A DNA stretch of 64,000 nt from Candidatus Eisenbacteria bacterium (GTDB lineage: Bacteria > Orphanbacterota > Orphanbacteria > Orphanbacterales > Orphanbacteraceae). The DNA lies in NCBI GenBank assembly GCA_016930695.1, contig JAFGGD010000030.1, positions 182,321 through 246,320 on the forward strand. The letters are read 5' to 3'. The notes below the pieces were generated by a model. It was not told where the DNA came from. It was given only the letters and a program-made list of their open reading frames with translations, and did no database searches. Positions 32,470-40,214 of this stretch are shown here, in pieces (the first letter of the stretch is position 1; every line of letters starts with the position of its first letter). The position numbers were made by a program, and so were the translations under genes.

Positions 32470-33257
32470 AGCGCGCGGCTTCCGCCGCCCTCCTGGCTGC
32501 CCTGCTCCTCACGGCCGGCTGCGCCCCGCCCGCCCGTGACGCGGCCCCCGTCGCCCGGGACGGCGCCGCAACCGAGAAGCTCCTGGAACGCCTCCGGGAG
32601 CGGATCGAGGCGGTCCGATCCTTCCGATGCGAAGGAACGATGCTTCTCGAGACGGAGACGGAGAAGCACTTCATCCATTTCCAGGCACGGTACAGGCGTC
32701 CCGACCGGCTTCGCGTCGATCTGGACGTCGGCGGTCCCCTCGGCCTCGGCAGCGGCAGGCTGACCGTGGCGGAGAGGGGAGACACGCTGGAGGCGCTCCT
32801 GCCGGACGAGGAGTTCCCCCGCCGCGGATTGATCGGCGACCCCTCCTTCGCCTTCCTCGATGAGACCGGTCTCGGCTTCGGCGACGCCGCCTATCTCATC
32901 GCCCCCTTCACCGGGAGGCCCGACCTCTTCACGCCGCACCGACTCCTCGCTTCGGCAAGGGACGGGCGGACCGGCGCGGAACGCCTCGTCCTCCAGAGGG
33001 ACGACGGCAACCGGGAGGTGCTGATCGCCGACCCGGCGGCGGGCCGACTTCTGGAGCGGCGCGTCACGCGGCCCGGAGGAGAGGTGCTCCTGATCTGCTT
33101 CTACGGCGACGAGAAGGGCGGGGGGGACCCCTTCCCGGAAGAGACGGAGTGCCGCATACCCCGGAAGAGGACGATCCTCCGTACGCGCTACGGTTCGACC
33201 ACCCTCAATCCGGACCTGCCGGACCGGATCTTCCGGGCCGATCACCTCCTCCCCTGA
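32466..33257 (+). CDS. LolB/DUF4292-like lipoprotein
   Basis: A 263-residue lipoprotein: basic start, short alanine/leucine core and lipobox LTAGC (Cys about 19). The mature domain has the look of the LolA/LolB half-barrel: an early helix (ATEKLLERLRERIEAVRSFRCEG), then long beta strands (FIHFQARYRRPDRLRVDLDV and LTVAERGDTLEALLPDEEF) and DPAAGRLLERRVTRP further on. Relatives beside TPR proteins are annotated as DUF4292 and may bind lipid or lipoprotein. It would be anchored in the outer or inner membrane facing the periplasm. Coupled to the TPR gene by overlapping stop and start. Confidence 0.75.
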   Translation: MKRAASAALLAALLLTAGCAPPARDAAPVARDGAATEKLLERLRERIEAVRSFRCEGTMLLETETEKHFIHFQARYRRPDRLRVDLDVGGPLGLGSGRLTVAERGDTLEALLPDEEFPRRGLIGDPSFAFLDETGLGFGDAAYLIAPFTGRPDLFTPHRLLASARDGRTGAERLVLQRDDGNREVLIADPAAGRLLERRVTRPGGEVLLICFYGDEKGGGDPFPEETECRIPRKRTILRTRYGSTTLNPDLPDRIFRADHLLP

Positions 33258-33281
33258 GGAGGACCGGGCGGGCGGTTCCTC

Positions 33282-33310
33282 TTGCGGCCGCCCTCCGGGT
33301 TCCTTACGAT
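33282..33310 (+). promoter_or_regulatory. Promoter of the ECF sigma gene
   Basis: TTGCGG (33282-33287), 17 bp, TACGAT (33305-33310). The start near 33317 gives a 45-nt leader before ATG 33362. Similar boxes occur before the PHP gene (20233). Confidence 0.5.
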
Positions 33311-33361
33311 GCGATGGATCGTCGCCGGGGCGGCCGCGCTTCCGCGACGCGGGGAGAGGCC

Positions 33362-33982
33362 ATGACCGGCAGGGGATCCACATCGGAGCCGCGCGTCACC
33401 GACGAAGAGCTGATGCTCCTCTACCAGCAGGGGGAGGAGGACGCCTTCACCGAGCTGGTGCATCGCTATAAGAACAAGATCGTCAGCACCGCCTACCGCG
33501 TGGTGGGGGACTACGCCAAAGCGGAGGACGTGGCCCAGGAGACCTTCCTGCGGGTCCACCGGAACGCCGCCCGCTACCGCTCCATCGCCCGCTTCTCCAC
33601 CTGGATCTACACCATCGCCCTCAACGTGGCCCGGAACGAACTCCGCAACACCAAGAGAAAGCGCCTCGTCTCACTGGACGGTTTCGGCGCCGCCACCGAC
33701 TCCGACCAGGGGACCTACGATATCCCGGACGAGTCTTCGCGACCGGACGATGACGCCTCCGACCGGGAGCTGAACGAGATCATTCACCGGACCTTGAAAC
33801 GCCTCCCCGTCCGCTACCGAACCGTCCTGGTCCTCCGGGACGTGCAGGAACTGACCTACGAAGAAATCGCCGAAATCCTTAAGGTTCCGAAAGGTACGGT
33901 AAAATCGCGAATGAACCGGGCGAGGCAAAAATTTAAGGAACTCGTGGAGCCCATCCTGGGTGAAACGTTCGGCACTGGATAG
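33362..33982 (+). CDS. ECF-type RNA polymerase sigma factor
   Basis: A 206-residue group IV sigma factor. Region 2 runs about 15-95 (EDAFTELVHRYKNKIVSTAYRVVG, AEDVAQETFLRVH, FSTWIYTIALNVARNELR). A linker of about 30 acidic residues follows, then region 4 (about 140-200) with LPVRYRTVLVLRDVQELTYEEIAEIL and a helix-turn-helix ending KGTVKSRMNRARQKFKE. ATG 33362 follows GGGGAGAGG. The anti-sigma gene begins 20 nt later, the standard pairing. The signal sensed is unknown; envelope stress is a fair guess from the zinc-finger membrane partner. Confidence 0.93.
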   Translation: MTGRGSTSEPRVTDEELMLLYQQGEEDAFTELVHRYKNKIVSTAYRVVGDYAKAEDVAQETFLRVHRNAARYRSIARFSTWIYTIALNVARNELRNTKRKRLVSLDGFGAATDSDQGTYDIPDESSRPDDDASDRELNEIIHRTLKRLPVRYRTVLVLRDVQELTYEEIAEILKVPKGTVKSRMNRARQKFKELVEPILGETFGTG

Positions 33983-34002
33983 GAAGGAACCACCGGACGA
34001 GT

Positions 34003-34668
34003 GTGAAAATGAGAGACTGCAAGAAAGCAAAACAGCGTTTTTCCGAGTATTTCGACGAAATACTTGAAGGAGATTCTAAGAGGGATCTGGAGCGGCATCT
34101 GGACGCATGCCCGGAATGCCGGAAGGCCTGGAACTCCTATCGAAGCCTCTACCGGCAGGTACGGAACCTCCCGCCGGTCGAGGTTTCCGGAGATTTCGAG
34201 GCCCGGCTCCGCGCGAGAATCCGCCGCGAGGAGGCGCCCCGGCGCGCCTGGTGGCAGGACCTCTCCCGCATGCCGCTTCCCCTCCCCGTCGGCGCCGCAG
34301 CCCTTCTTCTGGTGGCGGTCTTCTCGTACACCCGCTTGGCCGACCGGCCGGCGCCACCGATGGGGGAGAACGCGCCGGGCGCGCTGGTCGCGGACACGGC
34401 CCACACCCGCGAGAATACTCTCCCCAGTTTTCTCCCCGGGGGGATCGGCTCAGGCAACGTCGGCATGAGCACGGTCTCCGGCGGCGAGATGGGCCCCCCT
34501 CATCCGGTCCGTTTTCGCCCCACTCCCGCGGGCCGGCAGGTGGACTGGAACGGAGACCCGATCATGGGACCCGACTACTCGCACCCCGCGAATCCCCACG
34601 CCGAAGGGGCGCCGACCGATTCCCACGACACCCGCGGATCGGTTGACACCGGGCGCGCCCGAGGGTAA
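34003..34668 (+). CDS. Zinc-finger anti-sigma factor
   Basis: A 221-residue membrane protein that should bind and silence the adjacent ECF sigma. Near the N-terminus the ZAS-type signature HLDACPEC (H-x3-C-x2-C, about 31-38) is complete. A single hydrophobic helix (PLPVGAAALLLVAVFSYTRL, about 91-110) crosses the inner membrane, and the periplasmic part is Pro/Gly-rich, low complexity and likely flexible. Either GTG 34003 or ATG 34009 can start it; AGGAAGGA lies a little far upstream. It is cotranscribed with the sigma gene. A promoter for the next gene overlaps its last codons. Confidence 0.88.
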   Translation: MKMRDCKKAKQRFSEYFDEILEGDSKRDLERHLDACPECRKAWNSYRSLYRQVRNLPPVEVSGDFEARLRARIRREEAPRRAWWQDLSRMPLPLPVGAAALLLVAVFSYTRLADRPAPPMGENAPGALVADTAHTRENTLPSFLPGGIGSGNVGMSTVSGGEMGPPHPVRFRPTPAGRQVDWNGDPIMGPDYSHPANPHAEGAPTDSHDTRGSVDTGRARG

Positions 34669-34671
34669 CGT
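34643..34671 (+). promoter_or_regulatory. Promoter of the DUF4837-like gene
   Basis: TTGACA (34643-34648), 17 bp, TAACGT (34666-34671), overlapping the end of the anti-sigma gene. The start near 34678 gives a leader of about 45 nt with AAGGAGG before GTG 34723. Confidence 0.65.
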
Positions 34672-34722
34672 AGCCGGCGTACCGTTTCCGTTTCGTCCAT
34701 CGGCACTGCAAGGAGGTAGGCG

Positions 34723-35763
34723 GTGTTCCCTTCCGCCCGCGCCCGGTTCCTCCTCATTCCTCTCGCCCTTCTTCTCCTCCTCTCCGGATGTGAAGGACTT
34801 CTCCCCGCGGTCGGATCCTACGCGGAGATCTACGTGGTGACCGAACGGGAGCCGAGCGAGGAAATTCTCCGCCCGCTCCGGCGGGAGTTGGAAGTCGAGT
34901 TCGAGACGGTCCAGATGGAGACGCTCTTCCAGATCATTCCGCTCACATCTTCCGGGTTCAAGGAAATCGACACGCGAAAGAACTTCCTCCTCTTGGTCGA
35001 CCTCTCCGGCGACGAGAATCTGCTTCGGGAGGCGCGCCGGCTGATCGGCGGCGAGGAAGTGAACCGGATCCGGCGAAGCGGCGGCGCCGCTCTCCGTTTC
35101 GTCGAAAACGCCTGGGCCAGGCAACAGGCGCACGCCATTCTCTTCTCTCCCAGCCGGGAGCGGCTCCCCTTCGTGGTGGAGCAGTACGGCTCCCGGATCC
35201 GGGACGGCTTCTTACAGCTGAACCGAAAACGGATCCTGGAGTATCTCCTTTTCCGCGGGGAAAAGCGCACCCTCGAAAGAAAGCTCTTCGACGCCTTCGG
35301 CTGGTGGATCCGGATCCCCGCCCCCTTCACGCCGGACGTTTCCCTCCTCGGGGAGCGCTTTTTCTCGATGAAGATGGACCGGCCGGGGCGGATGCTGTTC
35401 GTCTCTTGGCGGGACGGCGTCGAGTCGCTGCCGACGGAGGAGGAGCTGATCGCCCTCCGGGACTCGCTCACCTGGAAACACTACGACGAGGACTTCGCGG
35501 AACCGGACTACAACCACACCTCCCGCGGCTCTTTCCAGGGGCACGAAGCGGTGCGTATCCGCGGGCTCTGGCAGAACGAAAAATACACCATCGGCGGTCC
35601 CTTCCGATCCATCGCCTTCCGGGACGAGAAGAAGAACCGGCTCTACTTCCTCGATTACGCGGTCTACGCCCCCGGTTACGACAAGAAGTATTACCTCTGG
35701 GAACTCGAGGCTGTGGTGGAGACCTTCGACACCAAGCCGCCGCCCGAGCCGGAGGACTCTTGA
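34723..35763 (+). CDS. DUF4837-family lipoprotein
   Basis: A 346-residue lipoprotein: basic N-terminus, leucine run, lipobox LSGC (Cys about 23). It matches the DUF4837 pattern as I recall it: an N-terminal half with FQIIPLTSSGFKEIDTRKNFLLLVDLS and a C-terminal half with WKHYDEDFAEPDYN, RGLWQNEKYTIGGPFRS and a final strand VYAPGYDKKYYLWELE. The family is typical of Bacteroidetes and related phyla and has no known function. AAGGAGG gives a strong ribosome-binding site. The stop overlaps the aroB start (TTGA), so the two are coupled. Confidence 0.8.
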   Translation: MFPSARARFLLIPLALLLLLSGCEGLLPAVGSYAEIYVVTEREPSEEILRPLRRELEVEFETVQMETLFQIIPLTSSGFKEIDTRKNFLLLVDLSGDENLLREARRLIGGEEVNRIRRSGGAALRFVENAWARQQAHAILFSPSRERLPFVVEQYGSRIRDGFLQLNRKRILEYLLFRGEKRTLERKLFDAFGWWIRIPAPFTPDVSLLGERFFSMKMDRPGRMLFVSWRDGVESLPTEEELIALRDSLTWKHYDEDFAEPDYNHTSRGSFQGHEAVRIRGLWQNEKYTIGGPFRSIAFRDEKKNRLYFLDYAVYAPGYDKKYYLWELEAVVETFDTKPPPEPEDS

Positions 35764-36872
35764 GAACCGTCCGGGTCCGTCTGGGAGAGCGCTCCTATCC
35801 CGTGCGGATCGGGGCGGGACTTTTAGATGAGGCGGGGAGGGCGCTCCGGGACGCAGGCCTGGAAGGCCCGGTGCTCCTTCTTTCCGATGCGCGCGTGGAC
35901 GGACTGTACGGGGACCGTCTCCGCCGCTCCCTGCGGGCGGCCCGCCTTGCGCCGCGCACTCTTCTCGTTCGGTCGGGGGAGAGGAGCAAGACCCCCCGGA
36001 CGGCGAGTCGGATCTGGGGCGCGCTCGCCCGCGAGGAGGGGAATCGCAGCCGAACGATCGTGGCGCTCGGCGGCGGGATCCTCATCGATCTGGCCGGCTT
36101 TGTCGCCGCCCTTTGGAGGCGCGGCATTCCTTGGGCGACGATCCCGACCACCCTCCTCGCCCAAGCGGACGCCTCGGTGGGGGGAAAGACCGCCGTCAAC
36201 CTCCCGGAGGGGAAGAACCTGGTCGGCGTTTTCCACCAGCCCCGGGCGGTCCTGATCGACCCGGACATGCTCGCCACGCTCCCGGCGCGCGATTTCCGCG
36301 CCGGTTTCGGCGAGGTGATCAAGACCGCCGTCGCCGCCGATCGCGGCCTCTTCGCGATCCTCGAGCGGGACGCGGAGAGTCTTCTCGGGCGCGACCCGGA
36401 AGCGCTCGCGCGGGTGTTGGAGCGCTCGGTCCGGCGGAAAGCGGAACGTGTCACCGCGGACGAGAGGGACCGCACGGGCGTCCGGGCGGCGCTCAACCTG
36501 GGTCACACCTTCGCCCACGCGCTGGAGACGGGGGGAGGGTATCGTTACCGGCACGGCGAGGCGGTCGCCCTCGGTCTGGTCGCCGCCACCGCTCTTTCCG
36601 CCCGGCTCGGGCTCCTCGCGGAAGAGGAGCGCCGGAGAGTCGTTCTTCTCATCCGGCGGTTCGGGCTCCCGACCGGGGGGGTTCCCCTCGATCCCGGCAT
36701 ACTCCTCCCCCTGACCCGGCGGGACAAGAAGCGGGTCGGGAACCGCGTAGGATTCGTATTGACAAAGAGTATCGGCTTTGCTACCTTCCCGCAGTCGGTG
36801 GCGGACTCCCCGGTTTTGCGCGCCTTCCGGGAGATCTGCTCATCTCCCCGGGTCGACGAATCCGGAAACTGA
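35760..36872 (+). CDS. aroB: 3-Dehydroquinate synthase
   Basis: The second step of the shikimate pathway, making 3-dehydroquinate from DAHP with NAD and a divalent metal. The 370 residues have VALGGGILIDLAGFVAALWRRGIPWATIPTTLLAQADASVGGKTAVN (about 100-147, NAD and substrate), KNLVGVFHQP, FGEVIKTAV, and the metal-binding His set in NLGHTFAHALE and RHGEAVALG. The start is TTG 35760, overlapping the previous stop, with GGAGGA just upstream; it keeps the expected N-terminal strand VRVRLGERSYPVRIG. aroQ, the next enzyme, lies 600 nt downstream in the same run. Confidence 0.94.
   Translation: MRTVRVRLGERSYPVRIGAGLLDEAGRALRDAGLEGPVLLLSDARVDGLYGDRLRRSLRAARLAPRTLLVRSGERSKTPRTASRIWGALAREEGNRSRTIVALGGGILIDLAGFVAALWRRGIPWATIPTTLLAQADASVGGKTAVNLPEGKNLVGVFHQPRAVLIDPDMLATLPARDFRAGFGEVIKTAVAADRGLFAILERDAESLLGRDPEALARVLERSVRRKAERVTADERDRTGVRAALNLGHTFAHALETGGGYRYRHGEAVALGLVAATALSARLGLLAEEERRRVVLLIRRFGLPTGGVPLDPGILLPLTRRDKKRVGNRVGFVLTKSIGFATFPQSVADSPVLRAFREICSSPRVDESGN
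36759..36787 (+). promoter_or_regulatory. Possible promoter inside aroB for the TPR-aroQ genes
   Basis: TTGACA (36759-36764), 17 bp, TACCTT (36782-36787), in the aroB tail, 104 nt before the TPR gene. The -10 is weak by E. coli rules but fits the TACNNT forms seen elsewhere in this window. Confidence 0.35.
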
Positions 36873-36890
36873 TACCGGAGGGATTCCTCG

Positions 36891-37457
36891 ATGAATCGGG
36901 CGCCCGATACCGGGGACCGAACGATCGGTCATTTCCTACGGGAGGAACTCGATAGAGACCCCGCCTCCCTCGCTTTCGTCGGTCTGGCCCATCTCTGCAT
37001 CCGGGATGGGCGGACGGACGAAGCGATCCGTCTCTGCCGGGCCGGACTCGCGCACCATCCGAATCACTCCACGGGACACCTGCTCCTCGCGATCGCCCTC
37101 GAGAAGGGGGACGCGGAGGAGGAGGCGATTCAGGAGTTTCAGGAGGTCGTGCAGCTCGATCCGGGGAACCGGATCGCCGCGCGCAGACTGGCCGAAGCGG
37201 AACACCGCAGGAGCCTGGAGGAGAAGGAGAAGCGGCGCGAGGAGAACCGGGCGGACGGGGAACCTCCTGCGGAGGGGACGGCGGAGAGCGTGGAGGAGAT
37301 CGCCTTCTTCACCTTCTCCATGGCGGAGGTTTTCGAGCAGCAGGGATTCTTCGAGAAGGCGCTCCTGATCTACGACCGCGTACTCCGCCTCCAGCCGGAT
37401 CGGCCGGACGTCCAAGAGAGGATCGAGCGGCTGAAGAGAAAGCTGAGCGCGGCCTGA
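36891..37457 (+). CDS. Cytoplasmic TPR protein
   Basis: A 188-residue protein with no signal peptide. Residues about 20-105 form two to three TPR units (FVGLAHLCIRDGRTDEAIRLCRAGL, GHLLLAIALEKGDAEEEAIQEFQEVVQLDP). A charged Glu/Arg linker at about 108-132 follows, then one more TPR (FSMAEVFEQQGFFEKALLIYDRVLRLQPD). It lies between aroB and aroQ but has no enzymatic motif, so its presence in a shikimate run is not explained. Good spacing (18 nt after aroB) suggests cotranscription. Confidence 0.75.
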   Translation: MNRAPDTGDRTIGHFLREELDRDPASLAFVGLAHLCIRDGRTDEAIRLCRAGLAHHPNHSTGHLLLAIALEKGDAEEEAIQEFQEVVQLDPGNRIAARRLAEAEHRRSLEEKEKRREENRADGEPPAEGTAESVEEIAFFTFSMAEVFEQQGFFEKALLIYDRVLRLQPDRPDVQERIERLKRKLSAA

Positions 37458-37472
37458 GGGGCGGCCGGGACG

Positions 37473-37937
37473 ATGGGTGGTAAGCGCGTCGCCAGAATCG
37501 TCGTCCTGCACGGACCGGATCTCGACAAGCTCGGGACCCGTGAGCCGGAGTGGTACGGCCGGAAAACGCTCGAAGAGATCGATGAAGAGATCCGGTCGCT
37601 CGTCGTCGCGCTTGGATACGAAGCCGAGATCCATCAGACCAACCGGGAAGAGGAGATGGTGCGTCTCCTCCGAGACCGGGGAGCGGGAAGCGCGGGCGTG
37701 GTCCTGAACGCGGGCGCCTGGACCCACTCGAGCGTCGCGGTGCGGGAAGCGGTCGCCTCGCTGGACGCCCGGGTGGTGGAAGTTCACATGAGCAACGTTT
37801 ACGCCCGGGAGCCGTTCCGGAGGCAATCGATGATCGAGGATCTCGTGGTCGGAAAGATCCTGGGTTTCGGCGGAGAGAGCTATCTGCTCGCGGTGCGGGC
37901 TTTAGACGCTCTCGCCAAAAAGGATGAGGGAAAATGA
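37473..37937 (+). CDS. aroQ: Type II 3-dehydroquinate dehydratase, divergent active site
   Basis: A 154-residue enzyme of the dodecameric AroQ family, converting 3-dehydroquinate to 3-dehydroshikimate. It keeps the Arg-Tyr catalytic loop (LGTREPEWYG, R23 and Y28), NAGAWTH with N79 and H85, EVHMSN with H105, and R112 and R116. Several otherwise near-invariant positions differ: the usual GPNLN is GPDLD (D16), NHEG is NREE, and the Asp after the NAGA helix is Glu (E92). The fold and catalytic pair appear intact, so activity is probable, but a different substrate cannot be excluded. Neighbours aroB upstream and efp (4-nt ATGA overlap) downstream. aroQ-efp pairs also occur in other bacteria. Confidence 0.85.
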   Translation: MGGKRVARIVVLHGPDLDKLGTREPEWYGRKTLEEIDEEIRSLVVALGYEAEIHQTNREEEMVRLLRDRGAGSAGVVLNAGAWTHSSVAVREAVASLDARVVEVHMSNVYAREPFRRQSMIEDLVVGKILGFGGESYLLAVRALDALAKKDEGK

Positions 37938-38497
37938 TCGGTGCGATGGACCTGAGGTCGGGAAACGTGATCCGACTGGAAGGCGCTCTCTGGACGATCT
38001 TGGAGCGCCAACACGTCAAGCCGGGGAAGGGGGGCGCCTTCGTCCGGATCAAGCTGCGCGACGCCGTGAGCGGTTCCGTGGTGGACCGGACTTTCCGGGC
38101 GGGTGAGAAGTTCGACGACGTCCGTCTCGAGCGGACGCCGATGCAGTTCCTATACGAAGCGGGCGGTGAGTACTTCTTCATGAACGCGGAGACCTACGAC
38201 CAATTGGGTTTCTCCGCGGAGTTCCTCGGCAAAGGGGTACAGTACCTCAAAGAGGGAATCACCATCGACGTGATGATGAACGACGGGAAGGCGATCAATT
38301 ATGAACTCCCCACCTTCGTGGTCCTGCGGATAGAACGGACCGATCCGGGCGTCCGGGGCGACACCGCCTCGGGCGGAACGAAACCGGCCACGCTGGAATC
38401 CGGGGCCGTGGTGCAGGTGCCCCTCTTCATCGAGGAGGGGGAAATGATCAAGGTGGACACCCGCACCGGCTCCTACGTGGAGCGGGTCTCGTCGTAG
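37934..38497 (+). CDS. efp: Translation elongation factor P
   Basis: Relieves ribosome stalling at polyproline. The 187 residues hold three OB-type beta domains: KOW-like domain I with the tip loop KPGKGGAF (Lys at the modification site), domain II with FRAGEKFDDVRLERTPMQFLYEAG, and domain III ending RTGSYVERV. The loop lysine suits lysine-type EF-P; modifying genes (epmA/epmB-like) are not in the window. It starts inside the aroQ stop (ATGA), and accB begins 13 nt later; efp-accB-accC order is common. Confidence 0.96.
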   Translation: MIGAMDLRSGNVIRLEGALWTILERQHVKPGKGGAFVRIKLRDAVSGSVVDRTFRAGEKFDDVRLERTPMQFLYEAGGEYFFMNAETYDQLGFSAEFLGKGVQYLKEGITIDVMMNDGKAINYELPTFVVLRIERTDPGVRGDTASGGTKPATLESGAVVQVPLFIEEGEMIKVDTRTGSYVERVSS

Positions 38498-38510
38498 GAA
38501 GGAGCGCGAC

Positions 38511-38975
38511 GTGCGAAGCGATGAACTGCGAAAGCTGATCCGGATCGTGGAGGAAAGCGAGATCGAGGAGATCGAGATCCACGACTATCCCTGGGGGAAG
38601 AGGGTGCGCATCGCCAAGAAGGTCGCCGGCGCGGTCCATCCCGCGGTGATCCACGGCGGGGCTTCCCCGTCCGCCGCTCCGCTCCCTTCCGCCGCCGCGG
38701 GCGGCGCGGTTTCGGAAGAAGTGGACGTCTCCAACCTGACTCCGGTGCCGGCCCCCATGGTGGGCACTTTCTACTCCGCGCCGGCTCCCGACGCCGAACC
38801 GTACGTGAAGCTCGGCGACCTGGTGCACAAGGGCCAGACCGTCTGCATCGTCGAGGCGATGAAACTGATGAACGAGATCCAGTCCGAATCGGACGGGCGG
38901 ATCGCGAAGATTCTCGTGGAGAACGGGCAACCCGTCGAGTACGGACAACCGCTGTTCCTGCTCTCCCCGGCCTAG
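38511..38975 (+). CDS. accB: Biotin carboxyl carrier protein of acetyl-CoA carboxylase
   Basis: Carries biotin between the AccC and AccAD sites in the first step of fatty acid synthesis. The 154 residues show a short N-terminal helical part (ELRKLIRIVEESEIEEIEI), a flexible Pro/Ala/Ser-rich linker (about 45-80) and the biotinyl domain ending with EAMKLMNEI (the Lys receives biotin). The start is GTG 38511, with AGGAGCG before it. accC lies downstream but is separated from it by pilT, an unusual interruption. Confidence 0.95.
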   Translation: MRSDELRKLIRIVEESEIEEIEIHDYPWGKRVRIAKKVAGAVHPAVIHGGASPSAAPLPSAAAGGAVSEEVDVSNLTPVPAPMVGTFYSAPAPDAEPYVKLGDLVHKGQTVCIVEAMKLMNEIQSESDGRIAKILVENGQPVEYGQPLFLLSPA

Positions 38976-39011
38976 CGTTTCCGTCCGGCCCCGCCGGGCG
39001 ATGGGAGGTGC

Positions 39012-40172
39012 GTGTTGATCGAAATCCGATCCCTCCTGAACGAGATGGTTCGCCTGCGGGCGTCGGACCTTCACATCAAGGTGGATGCGCCGCCGACCTA
39101 CCGGATCGACGGCGAGCTGAAGCGGACCGACCTCCCGCCCCTGGGGCCGGAGGATCTGTTGATGATGGCGGACCAGGTGCTCACCTCGCACCAGAAGGAC
39201 ATTCTGGAGCGGGACCTTCAAGTCGATTTCGCCATCAACATTCCGGACGTGGCCCGTTTTCGGGCGAACTTCCACACCCAGCGCGGCACGCTCGCCATGA
39301 CCTTCCGGTGGGTCCCCTTCGAGATCCCGTCGCTGGATCAGCTGAACCTGCCGCCGGTGCTGGGCGACATTGCCGGAAAGCCCCGGGGCCTGGTCCTGCT
39401 GACCGGCACGGTGGGGAGCGGCAAGTCGACGACCCTGGCGGCCATGATCGACCGGATCAACCGGACCCGGAACGCCAAGGTGATCACCATCGAGGATCCG
39501 ATCGAGTTCGTGCACACCGATCGAAAGGGGCTGGTGATCCAGCGCGAGGTGGGGGACGACACGCACAGCTACCGCGACGCGCTGAAACACGTCCTCCGAC
39601 AGGACCCGAACGTGATCCTGATCGGCGAGATCCGGGACATGGAGACCATGGGCGTGGCGCTGACGGCGGCCAACACGGGCCATCTGGTGTTCAGCACCCT
39701 CCACACCATCGACGCGATGCAGACCATCAACCGGGTGATCTCCTTCTTCCCGCCCCACCAGCACAAGGAGATCCGGTTCCTGCTCGCCTCCTGCCTCCAG
39801 TCCATCGTTTCCCTCCGCCTGATCCGCCGCGCCGACAAGGTGGGCCGGGTCCCGGCGACGGAGGTTCTGGTCGCCACGGCCACGATCCGCGACTACATTT
39901 TAGATCAGGAGAAAACCACGCTGATCCGCTCGGCCATGCAGGACGGATTCACCGAATACGGCATGCAGACCTTCGATCAGTCGCTGATGAAGCTGTTCAA
40001 GGAAAACGCCATCTCCTTCGAGGACGCGCTCCGGCACTCTTCCAATCCGAACGAATTCGAGCTGCGGGTGCGCGGGATCGAGGCGACATCGGACAAGAGC
40101 TGGGACTATTTCGAGGGGAGGTCGGCCGCCCCCCCGGAGGAGGAGGGGGAGGACCTGAAGCTGGAGCCCTGA
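39012..40172 (+). CDS. pilT: PilT-type twitching ATPase
   Basis: A 386-residue hexameric motor that retracts type IV pili, cytoplasmic at the pilus base. It has the N-terminal PAS-like part (SDLHIKVDAPPTYRIDGEL), Walker A GTVGSGKST (about 134-142), Asp-rich boxes, Walker B ILIGEIRD, the His box LVFSTLHT, and the C-terminal region with DQSLMKLFKENAISFEDAL. The C-terminal tail is acidic and a little longer than in E. coli-type PilT. Start GTG 39012 or TTG 39015 after GGGAGG. It sits between accB and accC without other pilus genes nearby. Confidence 0.92.
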   Translation: MLIEIRSLLNEMVRLRASDLHIKVDAPPTYRIDGELKRTDLPPLGPEDLLMMADQVLTSHQKDILERDLQVDFAINIPDVARFRANFHTQRGTLAMTFRWVPFEIPSLDQLNLPPVLGDIAGKPRGLVLLTGTVGSGKSTTLAAMIDRINRTRNAKVITIEDPIEFVHTDRKGLVIQREVGDDTHSYRDALKHVLRQDPNVILIGEIRDMETMGVALTAANTGHLVFSTLHTIDAMQTINRVISFFPPHQHKEIRFLLASCLQSIVSLRLIRRADKVGRVPATEVLVATATIRDYILDQEKTTLIRSAMQDGFTEYGMQTFDQSLMKLFKENAISFEDALRHSSNPNEFELRVRGIEATSDKSWDYFEGRSAAPPEEEGEDLKLEP

Positions 40173-40214
40173 TCCGGTGGTCCGCCCCGCCCGAACAGGA
40201 AAGGAGGGCCTTCC

